Assembly (NCBI RefSeq): GCF_000151315.2
Contig: NW_011887302.1
Location: 801,108 to 865,107, forward strand
Reading direction: 5' to 3'
Length of the DNA stretch: 64,000 nt
Source of the DNA: Capsaspora owczarzaki ATCC 30864
Taxonomy: Eukaryota; Opisthokonta; Filasterea
The notes under the pieces were generated by a model. The model ran no database searches. It worked only from the letters and a program-made list of their open reading frames with translations, and was not told the origin of the DNA. The translations under genes and the position numbers were made by a program. Position 1 is the stretch's first letter; every line of letters starts with the position of its first letter. This document shows, piece after piece, positions 1-10,068 of this stretch.

Positions 1-189
1 CAAAAAGACATTTTTTTTGTACTTATGCGATGATGCTTTTTTGATAGGTCGGCGCGCGGGATACAAAAACTGCTGGCTTTGCAGTACTACTGAATGCCAG
101 ACTACAAGTGTCACGGCCCCTCCTAGACATCAATAGCCACTGATCTAAGTGGAGACTACAATGATATCGGGATCGACGACAGCAGCATA

Positions 190-345
190 GTAAACAGCAG
201 CATCAGCAACAGCAGCATCGAAACCAGCAGCATCGAAACCAGCAGCATCGAAACCAGCAGCATCGACACCAGCAGCATCGACAACAGCAGCATCGACAAC
301 AGCGCCAGCATCGACAACAGCGCCAGCATCGACAACAGCAGCCGT
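190..345. repeat. 15-bp minisatellite
   Basis: About ten tandem copies of a 15-bp unit close to cagcagcatcgaaac. The first copies carry gaaac, later ones gacac and then gacaac. Two copies near 300-330 are lengthened to 18 bp by an extra gcc. Because every unit is a multiple of three, any reading frame through the array stays open, which explains spurious ORFs on both strands. Confidence 0.85.
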
Positions 346-495
346 CCTAGAAAACGTGTAAGTTCCCGCCCGTCAGCTGTAGTGCACGAGAAAGAACAGT
401 GACTAATGTGTGATTCCTGGTTGAACAGGCACGAGTCAGCACGGAGGAGCGAAGCGAAGTTCCGATCCGCCCACCGAGTGCTCGAGTCCAACAGC

Positions 496-543
496 GTGCC
501 CAACCGCGTGGCCAACCGCGTGGCCAAACGCGTGGCCAGCGTG
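496..543. repeat. 12-bp tandem repeat
   Basis: Three to four imperfect copies of a 12-bp unit close to gtggccaaccgc, some with aaacgc or agcgtg endings. This is a short minisatellite in sequence without a recognised gene. Confidence 0.7.
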
Positions 544-639
544 TTGTCAGGCAAGCCGTCCAATCCGGGTAAAAGCATCAGGAGGTGCAGGCGGGGGCGA
601 TCTGAGATTTTTGTATTTTCGTCCAAATGTAGCAACGCA

Positions 640-846
640 AAAAAATAAAATAAAATATTAAAAATATTTTTATTAATATTTTAGACAAGAAAAAGTCATT
701 TTCCACCAATCAAACGTCGCCAAACCATGTCGGACAAGCATGTCGAAATCCGGTCGAAATCCGGGGCAAAAGAGAGATTCCGCGGAATTCTAATTTTTCC
801 GGTGCGGATTCCGGTCGGATTCCGGTAAAAAAATTTTCCGCTGTGC
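640..846. other. AT-rich block and TCCGG-rich stretch cutting an LRR exon
   Basis: Bases 640-690 are nearly pure A/T with short inverted stretches. Bases 740-846 contain several near-copies of a tccggtcggattccgg-like motif unlike any other sequence in the window. On the minus strand the last LRR-like exon runs straight into this stretch at about 846, and the expected splice donor is absent there. It could be an insertion or deletion junction, or a short mobile sequence. No terminal repeats or target-site duplication were identified. Confidence 0.4.
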
Positions 847-1076
847 AAGGCCGTGTTCACTTTGAGTGCCTCAGCAATGGCCTGTGCTTCTGCGTCGCCA
901 ATTAGACCCAGACTGTCGGTCCGTTCCATTCAATCAGCACTTTGAATACCCTCTGCTACCCAATCCCATGCATCAGAAACTATGATATGCCTGACCTGAG
1001 ATGAGTCAGCGTCGTGTTCATTTGGAGTACTTCAGCCATTGTCTGCGCTCCAGCGTTGCCAATCTTGTCCAAACTG
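847..1076 (-). pseudogene. Degenerate LRR exons 3' of the LRR gene
   Basis: Two further LRR exon-like blocks lie downstream of the last complete exon of the LRR gene. The first (about 999-1076) encodes a repeat that has lost the two residues before the Ile-Gly core but keeps an acceptor, a gtcagg donor and a length divisible by three. The second (about 847-925) has the core GDAEAQAIAEALKVNT, but its 3' end is replaced by unrelated sequence. The preceding exon has GG where its GT donor should be, so these blocks are probably no longer spliced into the transcript. They are relics of a longer array. The alternative is that a non-canonical splice still includes them. Confidence 0.5.
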
Positions 1077-2518
1077 TCAAATTGCTCCATCGATGAGCCT
1101 TTTGCTGACAATATTCCCACTGACAAGTGCCAGCAAAAGTGATGGAACTTCCCCGAGCGTTCGCAAGGACGTGTTCACTTTGAGTGACTCGGCAATTGCG
1201 TTCGCTCCAGCGTCGCCAATCTGATTCCTGCCCAAACTGTCCATCTCCTCCACGCTAAATGTCATTGCTGACATCACCATTTACAAATATCAGTTAATGT
1301 GAGATGCCTTACCCGAGCGAAGTCAGCATCTTGTTCACTTGGAGCATCTCAGCAATCGCCGTCGCTCCAGCATCGCCAAGCTTATTATTGTACAAACTGC
1401 TCAGTCAATAGTAAGCACTCTGGGCACCTCTGCTGGATCATCGACTCACATCAAAGTGAGATGACTTACCTGAGGCGAGTGACTGTTGTGTTGACTCTGA
1501 GCGTTTCAGCAATCGCCTGTGCTCCAGCATCGCCAACCTGATTCCCATTCAGACTGTACATCCCCTCCATCAATGAGCACTCTGAATTCACCCTGTTGAG
1601 TGAAAGTGACACCCCTTACTCGAGGTCGGTCATCGTCTTGTTCACTTTGAGTGCCGCAGAAAGTGCCTGGGCACCAGCATCGCCAATCTGATTCTTCCAT
1701 AGCCTGTCCGTCCATCAGTGAGCACTCTAAATGTCCTCTGCTGACATCACCCACTCACACGCATCAATCGAAGCGAATTGCCTTACCCAAGGTCGGTCAC
1801 TGTCGTGTTCACTCTGAGTGTCTCAGCAATCGCCCGCGCTCCAGCATCACCAATCTGATTCTTAGTCAGACTTGTCCGTCCCATTCACCACTGAGCACTC
1901 TGAATGCCTATGCTGAAACCACCCACTCACATGCACTAGTCAATGTGAGACGACTTACTTGATTTTAGTCAGCGTCGTGTTCACTTTGAGTGTCTCAGCA
2001 ATCGCCCGCGCACCATCTTCGCCAATCTGATTGTCGTACAGACTGTGCATTCCGTCCTTCCGTGAGCACTCTAAATGTTCTCCGCTGACATCACCCACTC
2101 ACATGTTCTTGTCAAAGTGAGACGACCTACTCGAGTACAGTTACCGTCATATTGACTTTGAGCGTCTCAGCAATCGCCCGCGCTCCAGCATCACCAATCT
2201 GATTCCAGCCCAGACTGTCCGTCCCCTCCAATAGTGAGCCACTCTTGATGTCCACTGCCGAAGCCACTCACGCTCCACACTCGAAGCGAGATGACTCACA
2301 AGAGTTTCTCCACGTTCGGGTTGCCTTTGAGTCCCTCAGCAATCGCTTGTGCGCCGGCATCGTCAATATGCTCGAACGGCTGGCTGTCCTCCATTTCATC
2401 AGTAAACATGTTGTCGTCCAATACTTCCGGCTTTTTCTTACAAGAACCGTTCATTCGCATTCTTGACTTTGTCGAACAACTCGCGCTGTCTCGCGCTCAT
2501 ACTCTGGTACGACAGCAT
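1077..2518 (-). CDS. RNase-inhibitor-type leucine-rich repeat protein
   Basis: Nine-exon model giving about 274 residues. Exon 1 (2518-2442) encodes a 25-residue head beginning MLSYQSMSARQRELFDKV. It is followed by exons 2300-2383, 2131-2214, 1959-2042, 1787-1870, 1620-1703, 1470-1553 and 1313-1396, each 84 bp and bounded by phase-2 introns. A final exon starts at 1236 and reads through to a stop at 1077. Each 84-bp exon encodes one 28-residue LRR with core NQIGDAGAxAIAExLKVNTT, the RNase-inhibitor/NLR class. The product is probably a horseshoe-shaped protein-binding scaffold. There is no signal peptide, transmembrane segment, NACHT or kinase domain. The start is chosen because exon 1 matches the first exon of the LRR-kinase gene at 38,696. 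The 3' end is the weak point: the donor of the last repeat exon carries GG instead of GT, so read-through to the stop is assumed. Confidence 0.75.
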
Positions 2519-4357
2519 TGTTGATTTTCGATCTATCGGAACAACGCGGTTCTTTCAGTCAGTCTTATTGGTTGTGCTTTCACAAATCATCTCTCAAACG
2601 CAGAGTGCAGACTCCAGGCGGTGTCAAACGCACGAAAAGTGCGGCAGCGACGCAAACAAAAGCGCCGCCACAACAACGAACAAAGACTAACATCAAGAAG
2701 ACTGAGAAACACAACAACACAACAATGGCATAGACGAGGATGACAAGTACGGACGCCGACATGAAACATGAAAGAGAGGGAAATCAAAAACAAAAAAAAA
2801 ACAAAACATTGCCCAAAACGAAGCTGCTCGGACCTTGGCGCACACACCGATACGAACTGCTCATTGTGGACAAGAAGCACGACCACTCCCGCTCGTGTCT
2901 GACCATCTTGTTCCACCTGGCCAGATGGACACTCTGAACGTTGCGGTGCCGAGCTCGCTTCGATCACACAACCATCCACCCGACTCATGTTGTTGCGCAC
3001 TTCCGAAGCCTTGTTCTCAATCGCGCGAGGCAAGACACTCGAATTGTATTGGAGTGTTGCGTCGGACTCTCGAAACCATGATCCATCATCGCGATTTGGA
3101 AAAAGGGCGAAACCCAAAAAAACCCAAAAAAAAAAACAATTGGGTCATTTTGATAGCCTGTAGAGTGAACAGCCAAGTGCCCCGCGCCATGACACACCTC
3201 AATCCAATTCATAAATATGATTCTTTGTGTGCTCTCCTCCTTGGCTGGTGGATTACTATGCGACGTCCACTCGACTCAGCACCTTCGCTTTCGCACGAAC
3301 TCGACGCCACTGCACGCTCTCACCAACTCACGAGAACGCGTCTCGGTTAAAATATTGATTGATGACATGAATTTAAAGCCATCGAGCTGTGTTGTCAACG
3401 AATAGCACGACGTTGGCGTGTTTTTGAGGACCAAAGCAGAAAATTAAAAACCAGCAACTGAAAATCGGACAAATGTCAGTGAGTCAATCGTGATCACGAC
3501 TTTTCGACCACCTGTCTCAATAAATCGATACAAAGGCATATACATCATCACAATATGAAGGTTTTCATATCGTGATGCTGCTACACAGCGAGGGGAACGT
3601 ATTTTTGATTTGTGTGCCGGGATCGATCGCTCGTGCTCGCTCCCATTCACTGACCTTGCCATCTAACCACAATAAAAACCTCTGAAATCATATTTTTAGT
3701 CTCTTTAATATCACTGCGCGGACATAAGACGAGTACCTTCTTGCATGTGGGCCTCGAAACACACCCTTTGTTTCGGGGGTTTTTTTTTTTTTTTTTGTGT
3801 TCGATGCGACTGCTCCGACACAAGGGCTGAATTCTGCAGTCATACACGTTGATGACTCAACCACCAATCGAGACCAAGCCAGTGCAACGAACAAGAACGA
3901 AGTTATCGTACACGCTGCATTTTGCGTTGTTTTTCACTTCACAAAATCCACATCAATGGAGAACTCACTTTGAAAGGTGTCGGCTCAGCGTTTTGCCTCT
4001 GTTTCGACCCAGAGTCGATTTCGATTCATCGCCGAAGGTAGTTGGTGGTTTGCTCATGGAAATTTATTGTGCATCGTAGCAATGGCACATTTCGTATCAA
4101 TCAATCATCAGCACCTGGCCAATAGCCCTAAAGACGCAACCCGCGGGATTCAGAGCATCACGGCTTTACCCATTCGGCAGTTTTACAGTTACCAACACGA
4201 ACAAGAAAACAAACAAACAAACAAACAAACAAACAAACAAAAAAAAACAACCCCGAAAACAAACACCCAGCGACGACTTCCAACTAAAAAATCAAACGAA
4301 TAGTGAAAGATTAGCCGTAATCAGTACCAGTAAATCATCAACAGAGAACCGATAAAA
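2519..4357. other. Intergenic, no gene recognised
   Basis: About 1.8 kb upstream of the LRR gene and downstream of the GNAT-like gene. Open frames here (for example minus-strand 2587-3117) are Cys/Leu-rich without domain resemblance or splice support. I found no tRNA-like B box or rRNA. An A/T-rich part around 3,480-3,860 includes a 17-nt T run near 3,780. Confidence 0.5.
4204..4249. repeat. (CAAA)n microsatellite
   Basis: About seven tandem aaac units followed by an A run, in intergenic DNA. Similar aaac arrays occur at 21,065-21,084 and 40,640-40,710, all in non-coding sequence. Confidence 0.9.
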
Positions 4358-5421
4358 CTACTCAATAGGAGCTTGCATGAGCTTGCGCAGGTCGGGACAC
4401 AGCCTGTCCTTGCAGACCGCGGTTGCGGCAAACATAATCTCTTGGCCGGCGATGGTGCAGCCGCTTGCGAGAAGCTCTTGCACACTCGAATGGAGCTTCA
4501 AGTGCTCACATGGCTCCAAGATACCGGTGTCGATGCATTGGTTACAAGCGGGTACCTCAACTGGTGTGATGGTGCCCTTTTGAAGAACCATCACAGTCGA
4601 CGTGTCCTCCTGCTGCGCCGGCGGCACGGATCCAACTTGAGGGTAATGGTGGAACAGTTGCTTGGCCGATGGTACCCCCAGCTTTTTGTGAACAAGACCG
4701 GCTCCTGCCAAGCTGACTGCGAGTGCAGAAAATCCAGTCATTCGCAAGCATTTCTGTTCGAGCACTTTGCGCAAGTCGTCCAGCCACACGTTATAAAATG
4801 CGCAATCCTTATACACAGCGGCGAAGGCCGTACGATCGACGACTTCCACATGGTACAGGTGAAGGCCAAGGTCGCCCTCATTCGCGGTTGGTGAGTTGGG
4901 TTGTTCTTGCAGAGCGGCTTCGCGTTCGGTTGTTTTGCCGCTGATCAAGTCCAACCACGTCGTGTGACACAGTGGGATGAAGCAGCATACGGCCACAATG
5001 CGATTCGGCGCGCTCGAGCCAATAGCGGCAGTCGTGGCGGGACTTGAGCTCTCGTTCTCACATGTCTCCTCGTAGATCATGCCCAGCTCCGGATGGCGCG
5101 CGTACCACTTGGCGAGTACAGCTGGCGTCGCACCGATCTCGTCGGGCAGCTGTTGTGTCGCAGGTGCAGACATTGACGCGCAATCCGCGGTCCAGACCAA
5201 AGCCACATGTGTGTGAGCGAGCGAGAACCGCAACAAATGCCACTCAGCGCCGATGAGCTCCATCATTGCGTCAGCAGCGACGGCATGGCAGAGTCATGCG
5301 CGCAGTGTGACTTGGACAAAGCAAGGGTGTGTGTGCTTACAGGATAGAGCGCGCGATCGAGCTGCACGACCGTCTCGTAATCGCTGGGCCGTATGGGCCG
5401 CATTGTCACCGTCCGCGTCAT
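4358..5421 (-). CDS. GNAT-like acetyltransferase-like protein
   Basis: Two exons (5421-5341 and 5257-4358) joined in phase 0 give 326 residues. The N terminus, MRPIRPSDYETVVQLDRALYP, has the look of the first strand and helix of a GNAT N-acetyltransferase fold (an I-R-P-x-x-x-D-Y start followed by a helix). After an Ala/Glu-rich segment there is a plausible central sheet around RIVAVCCFIPLCHTTWLDLI and a VWLDDLRKVLEQKC helix. The classic acetyl-CoA binding Q/R-x-x-G-x-G/A motif is not obvious, so activity is uncertain. The C-terminal part carries several Cys residues, including a CNQC pair and a later CxxxxxCP, but no clear zinc-finger spacing. ATG 5403 is an alternative start six codons in. 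It is divergent from the SH3-adaptor gene, with 405 bp between the starts. Confidence 0.5.
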
Positions 5422-5826
5422 CCCAGCACTACAAACACAAAAAAAGAGAGGAGTGGGATTGAATAGGGATTTACTTGCTGTAGTGTGGTCTTGCTCTACA
5501 TTTCCATCCGCTGCTGCTGCTGCTGCTGCTGCGTGGAAAGTCAAATGTGCGCAATGCAATGGACTTTGACAAGCTGTGGCGTTTGCGTTGATTGATGCGG
5601 TTTTTACATTGTTCTCGATCTTCTTGTTCTTCTTCTTGTTCTTCTTCTTCATCATTGTTTTGGGTTGCTTATTCGAAGGTGATTCTTGTCGAGTGAGTGA
5701 GTGAGCGAGTGAGTGACGGTTGCTTGGTTTTTCCAATCTCAATGCAAATCTAATCGCAATGCAAATCCCAATGCAAAAATCCCAGTCTTTTTTTTTTTTT
5801 TTTTTTTTTCTTTTAACTCTCTCTGA
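5422..5826. promoter_or_regulatory. Divergent intergenic region, GNAT-like / SH3 adaptor
   Basis: The 405 bp between two divergent starts should hold both promoters. It contains a gct(n) run near 5,510-5,533, a ctt(n) stretch near 5,615-5,650, three near-copies of an aatgcaaatc octamer-like word at about 5,740-5,775 and a 23-nt T run just upstream of the SH3 gene. No TATA box was identified, and function is inferred from position only. Confidence 0.35.
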
Positions 5827-6465
5827 ATGTCGGATTCCGCTGCGCCGACGCCGACGCCTCGCCCGCGCCCGCCGCCGCCGTCCAACTACAAGCCGAGCGT
5901 CGTTGCCCCAGCGTCTGCCGAAGCAGCTGCACCGCCATCGCAGGCACTTGCGCAGTGAGTTCCTCTCTGTCTCTGTCTCGCTTGTTCGTTCGTCGTCATC
6001 ATCGCTTTAGCTTCTCTCTCTCTCTCTTGCTCTCTCCCTCGTTCGCTCTCTCGTTCGCTCGCTTCCTTCCTTCCTTCCTTCCGTTTCGTCCTTCTTTCAT
6101 CTCACACTTTGTTCCGTTTCTGAATCGCTGATCACAATACATCCAAACTCAAACAACTCAAATCACTTTTTCAATGAGATCTTTCGATTTTTTTTTTATT
6201 CTTCTTCCTGTTTTTTTTTTTTTTCTCCATTTTCCATTCAATGTTCGTTCCAATGAACACTTCAATCAAACACAAACACAAACACAAGCAAACACAAAGT
6301 CAAATCAACTGAAACTTGCTCAGCATCCAAAGTGAAAAGTTTGGTAGGAACTGAATTTTCACAGTGGTTCACTTTGCACTGTGGTACTGTGCATCATCAT
6401 CATCGTCATCATCATCATCATCATCATAGTGAGGGTTGACTTGGAAGGTGACACATCTGCGACTG

Positions 6466-6497
<32 letters not shown>

Positions 6498-8668
6498 ACG
6501 GACGGCGGAATCAAACCGACGCTGAGCGGAAAACGATTCTAATGCAAATCTCACTCATTGAATGCTGTCCTTGTTTTTGCACTTTATTGCTCCACCTCAC
6601 TCATGGCTCAATCTCTCCTTTTCTTTTTAAAATGATATTCTTGGTCTGTTTGTTTCACAGTGACGATTCTGGTGGCCCACCCAAGCCGGTGCGCGCTCGA
6701 CCACCGCCGCCTGCTGCACCCAACTCGGCTGCTGCTCTGGCCGCCGCCGCTGCTGCTGTTGTGCACGAACATCACGCGCATGACTCTGAAGATGCGCCTG
6801 CTGCGCCAGTGGTGCACAAGCCACCGCCATCGCGACCACCGCCCACTGTGAGTCCGCCTGCCGCCGCTGCCGCAGCCGCTGCACCAACGCCAGACGCACC
6901 CAAAGCTGCACGGCCGCATGCTCCAACACCGCCAAACAAGCTGTCGACAGGAGGACCTGCCGCTGCTGGCGAGCACTCCACGTCGCCACCGCCTGCTTAC
7001 ACGCCAACAGCAACGCCTGCTGCTGCTGCACCTGCAGCACGACCCTCACGGCCAACTCGCCCACAGTCCTTGTACTCGAGCACGCCCAGCTCGGCGTCCG
7101 AGAGTGCAAACAGTCTTCCGCCACCGTACGAGGCAGACTCTGGCGTTTCTGTTCCCGCCGTCAAGGCACCTGCTGCTGCCAAGCCTCGTCCGCCGCGTCC
7201 AGCCACCGTGGCGGCCAAGCCGGGTGCGCCCTCTCCGGTTGCCGCAGCAGCCGCGGCCGCTCCTGCGGCAGAGACGGTTGCCCCTTTCACAAACCCCGCT
7301 GTCGCACGCCCGCCACGGCCGTCCCCAGGGGCAATTGCCGCGGTTTCTGCCTCTCCTGCAGCAGCCATGGCGGCCGCCGCAGCACCACCCAGTGGCGGTG
7401 CAAAGCCACGTCCGGCACGCCCGCCGACTTCCACCAACGCCCCTCCTGGCCACCCACCACCGCCCGGCCACGCACACCCTCCAGGACACCCGCCTCCACC
7501 AAGCCACTCGCCTGTTGTCCATGGTCCGCCACGCTTGCCGGCGCGACCGGTTCGCGGCCACATTCTGTACCATTACATGTTTGAAGGCCCTCGCGCAGTT
7601 GCCCGCGAGGAGCACACCGGCGAGGGTCCTGAGGATTTGATCTTCTCGCGTGGCGATGTGATTGAGCTCAAGGAGGTCGTTGACGATTATTGGTACATGG
7701 GCGCCAGCAACGGGAATGTCGGCATGTTCCCCGTCGCCAAGGTCCGCATCATTGTGGATCTCCCAGATGGCTCGCAGAAAAAGCTGCAAGCAGCCGCCGC
7801 AGCCGAACTGAGCGGCGAGCCGACCTTTGTCGCTGTCGTGGCGCCTGGTGCTCACATTTTCGCGGCCTTCCCATTCACTGGCGACGCACCGACGGATTTG
7901 ATCTTCAACGAAGGCGATGAAATTGAAATTGTGCGGCAAGTTGACGCCGACTGGGCCGAGGGCATTCATGTCAAGTCTGGACGCATTGGCACCTTCCCAC
8001 TTAGCTTTCTCGATTTGCCCGGCGATCACGCATCGTCGTCAGCGTCGTCGTCGTCGGCGGCTGCACCAGCGGCAGCAAGCGCTGCCAAGTTGCCTACAGT
8101 GCCTTATGCCGTTGCAACGTTCGATTACGAAGGCGAGGCCGAGGAGGACCTGTTCTTCCGTTACGGCGATGTTATTCTGCTGACCAAGCGCATTGATGCC
8201 GATTGGCTGGTTGGCGAGCTGGAATCCGTGCCTGGTCTGGCCGGCCAGTTCCCTGCCAACTTTGTCGAGGTCAAGATTGACTTGCCAAGCGAGGCAGAGA
8301 CCAAGCCTGCCGTGGCCAGCAAGCCTGCGGTTGCCAGTAAGCCTGCAGTTGCTGCCTCAACCAAGCCTGCTGTCGCCGCCTCAACCAAGCCTGCTGTCAG
8401 CGCCAAGCCCAAGGTCGAAACCAAGCCAGAGCCAGCAGCACCTGCGCCTGCACCGGCCCACGACCCGCTGAGCGACTCGTACGGCGAGGCCGTTGCTGCG
8501 TACGAGTTTGCAGGCGAAGCTGAGGGCGATTTGCCCGTCCACCAAGACGAACAAATTGCGATTGTGGAACGAGTGGATGCCGATTGGCTGCGTTGCAAGA
8601 ACAGTGCTGGCGCTGTGGGCATCGTTCCGGCTTCATTCCTTCTGATTCTTCGTGAGCCCACGGCATAG
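5827..8668 (+). CDS. Proline-rich adaptor with four SH3 domains
   Basis: Two exons (5827-5954 and 6661-8668) give 711 residues. The first 330 or so are Pro/Ala-rich with many PxxP, KPRPxRP and PPPY-like motifs that could bind SH3 or WW domains. Four SH3 domains follow at about residues 340-407, 430-490, 524-585 and 650-708. All keep the ALYDY-equivalent start, the acidic RT loop, a conserved Trp (YWYMG or ADW) and a GxFP-type ending. The last two are separated by a linker of KPAVAS/KPAVAAST repeats. The layout resembles metazoan multi-SH3 scaffolds such as SH3D19 or CIN85, but no catalytic domain or coiled coil is present. It probably scaffolds actin or endocytic proteins. ATG 5827 is chosen because it gives an in-frame splice over a canonical gtgagt donor. 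The 706-nt intron carries CAT(n) and GACT(n) microsatellites. Confidence 0.85.
6391..6428. repeat. (CAT)n microsatellite in an intron
   Basis: About 12 tandem cat units with one cgt interruption, inside the intron of the SH3-adaptor gene. Confidence 0.9.
6461..6503. repeat. (GACT)n/(GACG)n compound microsatellite in an intron
   Basis: About seven gact units followed by four gacg units, with a clean switch between the two, in the same intron as the CAT array. Confidence 0.9.
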
Positions 8669-9192
8669 TTTGCCAGTGGGGGTTGTTTTTGTTGCTCGCT
8701 GTCATTGGTCTTGTTGTCGCGTTTTTTTTTTCGTTCTGGGTTTCGTTGCTGTGAGTGAGTGAGTGAGTGTGTGTGTTTGTGGCTCGCAGTGCTTCTTTTG
8801 TGATTTTTTTTTTTTTGTTTTTCTCTCTCGTTCTTTTTGTTTTTGAAGTTGAATGAATGCGATCTCGCAGCTCCATCTACTGCAGACATGTTTTCATACG
8901 TGGTTTCTCTCCCCCCTTTGTTCCATTGACAAGCAGGATGCGATGGCTGCGTGAGCTGACGTGATCTGAGCTCCAAGTGCGTTCGATCTGTTGCTCTTCC
9001 GCCTTGCTTGCGTCCGATTTAAAAGAGCTCAGTCCTTTGGTGTTTTATGACTCTTCAATCCATTCTTGTTCTTTGTGCTGCATCGGCTGGCTTCCGAACA
9101 CCCCTCCCCCTTTCCCCGTTGATCGCTACACAATACGAAACGCGAATTTCAATAGGACGTCCATACAAAAAAACAAAAATCAATTCTGAATC
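8669..9192. other. Intergenic between SH3 adaptor and C-CAP gene
   Basis: It contains 3' UTR-like T-rich sequence, a gtga(n) run near 8,752-8,770 and the presumed promoter of the downstream gene. No further gene was seen. Long minus-strand frames here are continuations of antisense frames in the SH3 gene. Confidence 0.5.
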
Positions 9193-10011
9193 ATGGCGCA
9201 GTCTTCCTCTTCTCGCTCGTACCGAATGCCGTCCGTTGCCGGTCAGACGCAGCCCGGCGGCCGGATTCCCGACTCTGCGCAGTTCATGGCTGCCCTGACG
9301 AGCCGCAAGCCGCGCCACCAGGTCGTCGGCAGGACGCAGGCGAGCGGCGGCGACCTCGTTCTGGACGAGCTTCAGCCGCTGCAGGCGCTGTTTCTGGGCT
9401 CGTGCGAGGGCATCAAGGTCACCGTGCCGGGCAAGGCTGCACAAATCACACTCGATCGCTGCAGTGATCTGACGCTCGAGTGCGCGCTCGTTGCAGGCGC
9501 CGTGGAGCTGATCAAGTGCTCGAACGTCACCATCAAGTCAACGTACCGCTGCTGCACCATTACAAGCGACATGTCCACAGACTGCTCCTTTGAGATTACG
9601 CATCACGTGTCGCAGGAGGACATCCAGTCGGAAGCGACGGCTCGCAAGCGGGTCGCGGATGTCAACGCGTACCTGCAGTCGCACCCGTTGCCCCCGCGCG
9701 ACGCCTCTGCGCCTGCACCGGCACCTCAGGCTGCTCCAGCGTCCGGTGGCGCACGTCCGTCAGAGAGCGAGCTGTTTGTCAAGGAGGCCAGCCACCCCTG
9801 GGTGATCTTCTCGTCCCGGTCGAGCGGCCTGAAGGTTCGGTATTCAAGTGTGCCGCTCGCCGATTCCGGTGCAGAGCCCACCCAGCCTGCCGACTTTACC
9901 ATTCCGCGCGATGCCGTGCACGAGCTCGGCGACGGTGCTCGCTTTGCCACGCGCATTGTCGCAGGCAAGCCCGTCACGCTGGAGTGCGTCAACAACTATG
10001 GCGATGTTTGA
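9193..10011 (+). CDS. C-CAP/cofactor C-like domain protein
   Basis: A single exon of 272 residues. Residues about 50-135 form a right-handed beta-helix-type CARP repeat region, seen as short alternating strands such as LFLGSCEGIKVTVPGK, ITLDRCSDLTLECA and VELIKCSNVTIKS. This is the pattern of the C-terminal actin-binding domain of cyclase-associated protein (CAP/Srv2) and of tubulin cofactor C. The N-terminal CAP helical domain is missing and no TBCC catalytic-arginine motif was identified. A Pro/Ala-rich linker (about 170-190) leads to a C-terminal beta-rich segment of unknown class. A role in actin or small-GTPase regulation is plausible from the family but not shown. The next gene starts only 57 nt after the stop. 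Confidence 0.7.
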   Translation: MAQSSSSRSYRMPSVAGQTQPGGRIPDSAQFMAALTSRKPRHQVVGRTQASGGDLVLDELQPLQALFLGSCEGIKVTVPGKAAQITLDRCSDLTLECALVAGAVELIKCSNVTIKSTYRCCTITSDMSTDCSFEITHHVSQEDIQSEATARKRVADVNAYLQSHPLPPRDASAPAPAPQAAPASGGARPSESELFVKEASHPWVIFSSRSSGLKVRYSSVPLADSGAEPTQPADFTIPRDAVHELGDGARFATRIVAGKPVTLECVNNYGDV

Positions 10012-10068
10012 AGAGCACAGGTTTCGGCGCCGTTCCCCAGCAGTTTTCGGTGAATACGACGCTACAAA

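Larger units (their letters stand above)
1..639. other. No recognised gene; repeat-rich window edge
   Basis: This stretch holds two short tandem arrays and no domain I can recognise. A plus-strand frame through the first array would encode a Ser-Ser-Ile-Glu/Asp-Thr/Asn type repeat and stays open to about 405, so it could be the last exon of a gene entering from the left. No splice acceptor or homologous domain supports that. The minus-strand frame over the same bases is Leu/Met-rich and looks like a shadow of the repeat. Confidence 0.4.

Noticed and set aside
190-345. CRISPR-like array
   Set aside because: Units are contiguous 15-mers without spacers, in a eukaryotic context.
2587-3117. Minus-strand frame of 176 codons upstream of the LRR gene
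   Set aside because: Low-complexity Cys/Leu/Phe composition and no homology. Probably chance or UTR.
7046-8029. Long minus-strand open frame (327 codons) opposite the SH3 adaptor
   Set aside because: It is antisense to SH3 domains with clear homology. GC-rich Ala/Pro codons on one strand create open frames on the other. The product is Cys/Arg/Trp-rich without domain character.
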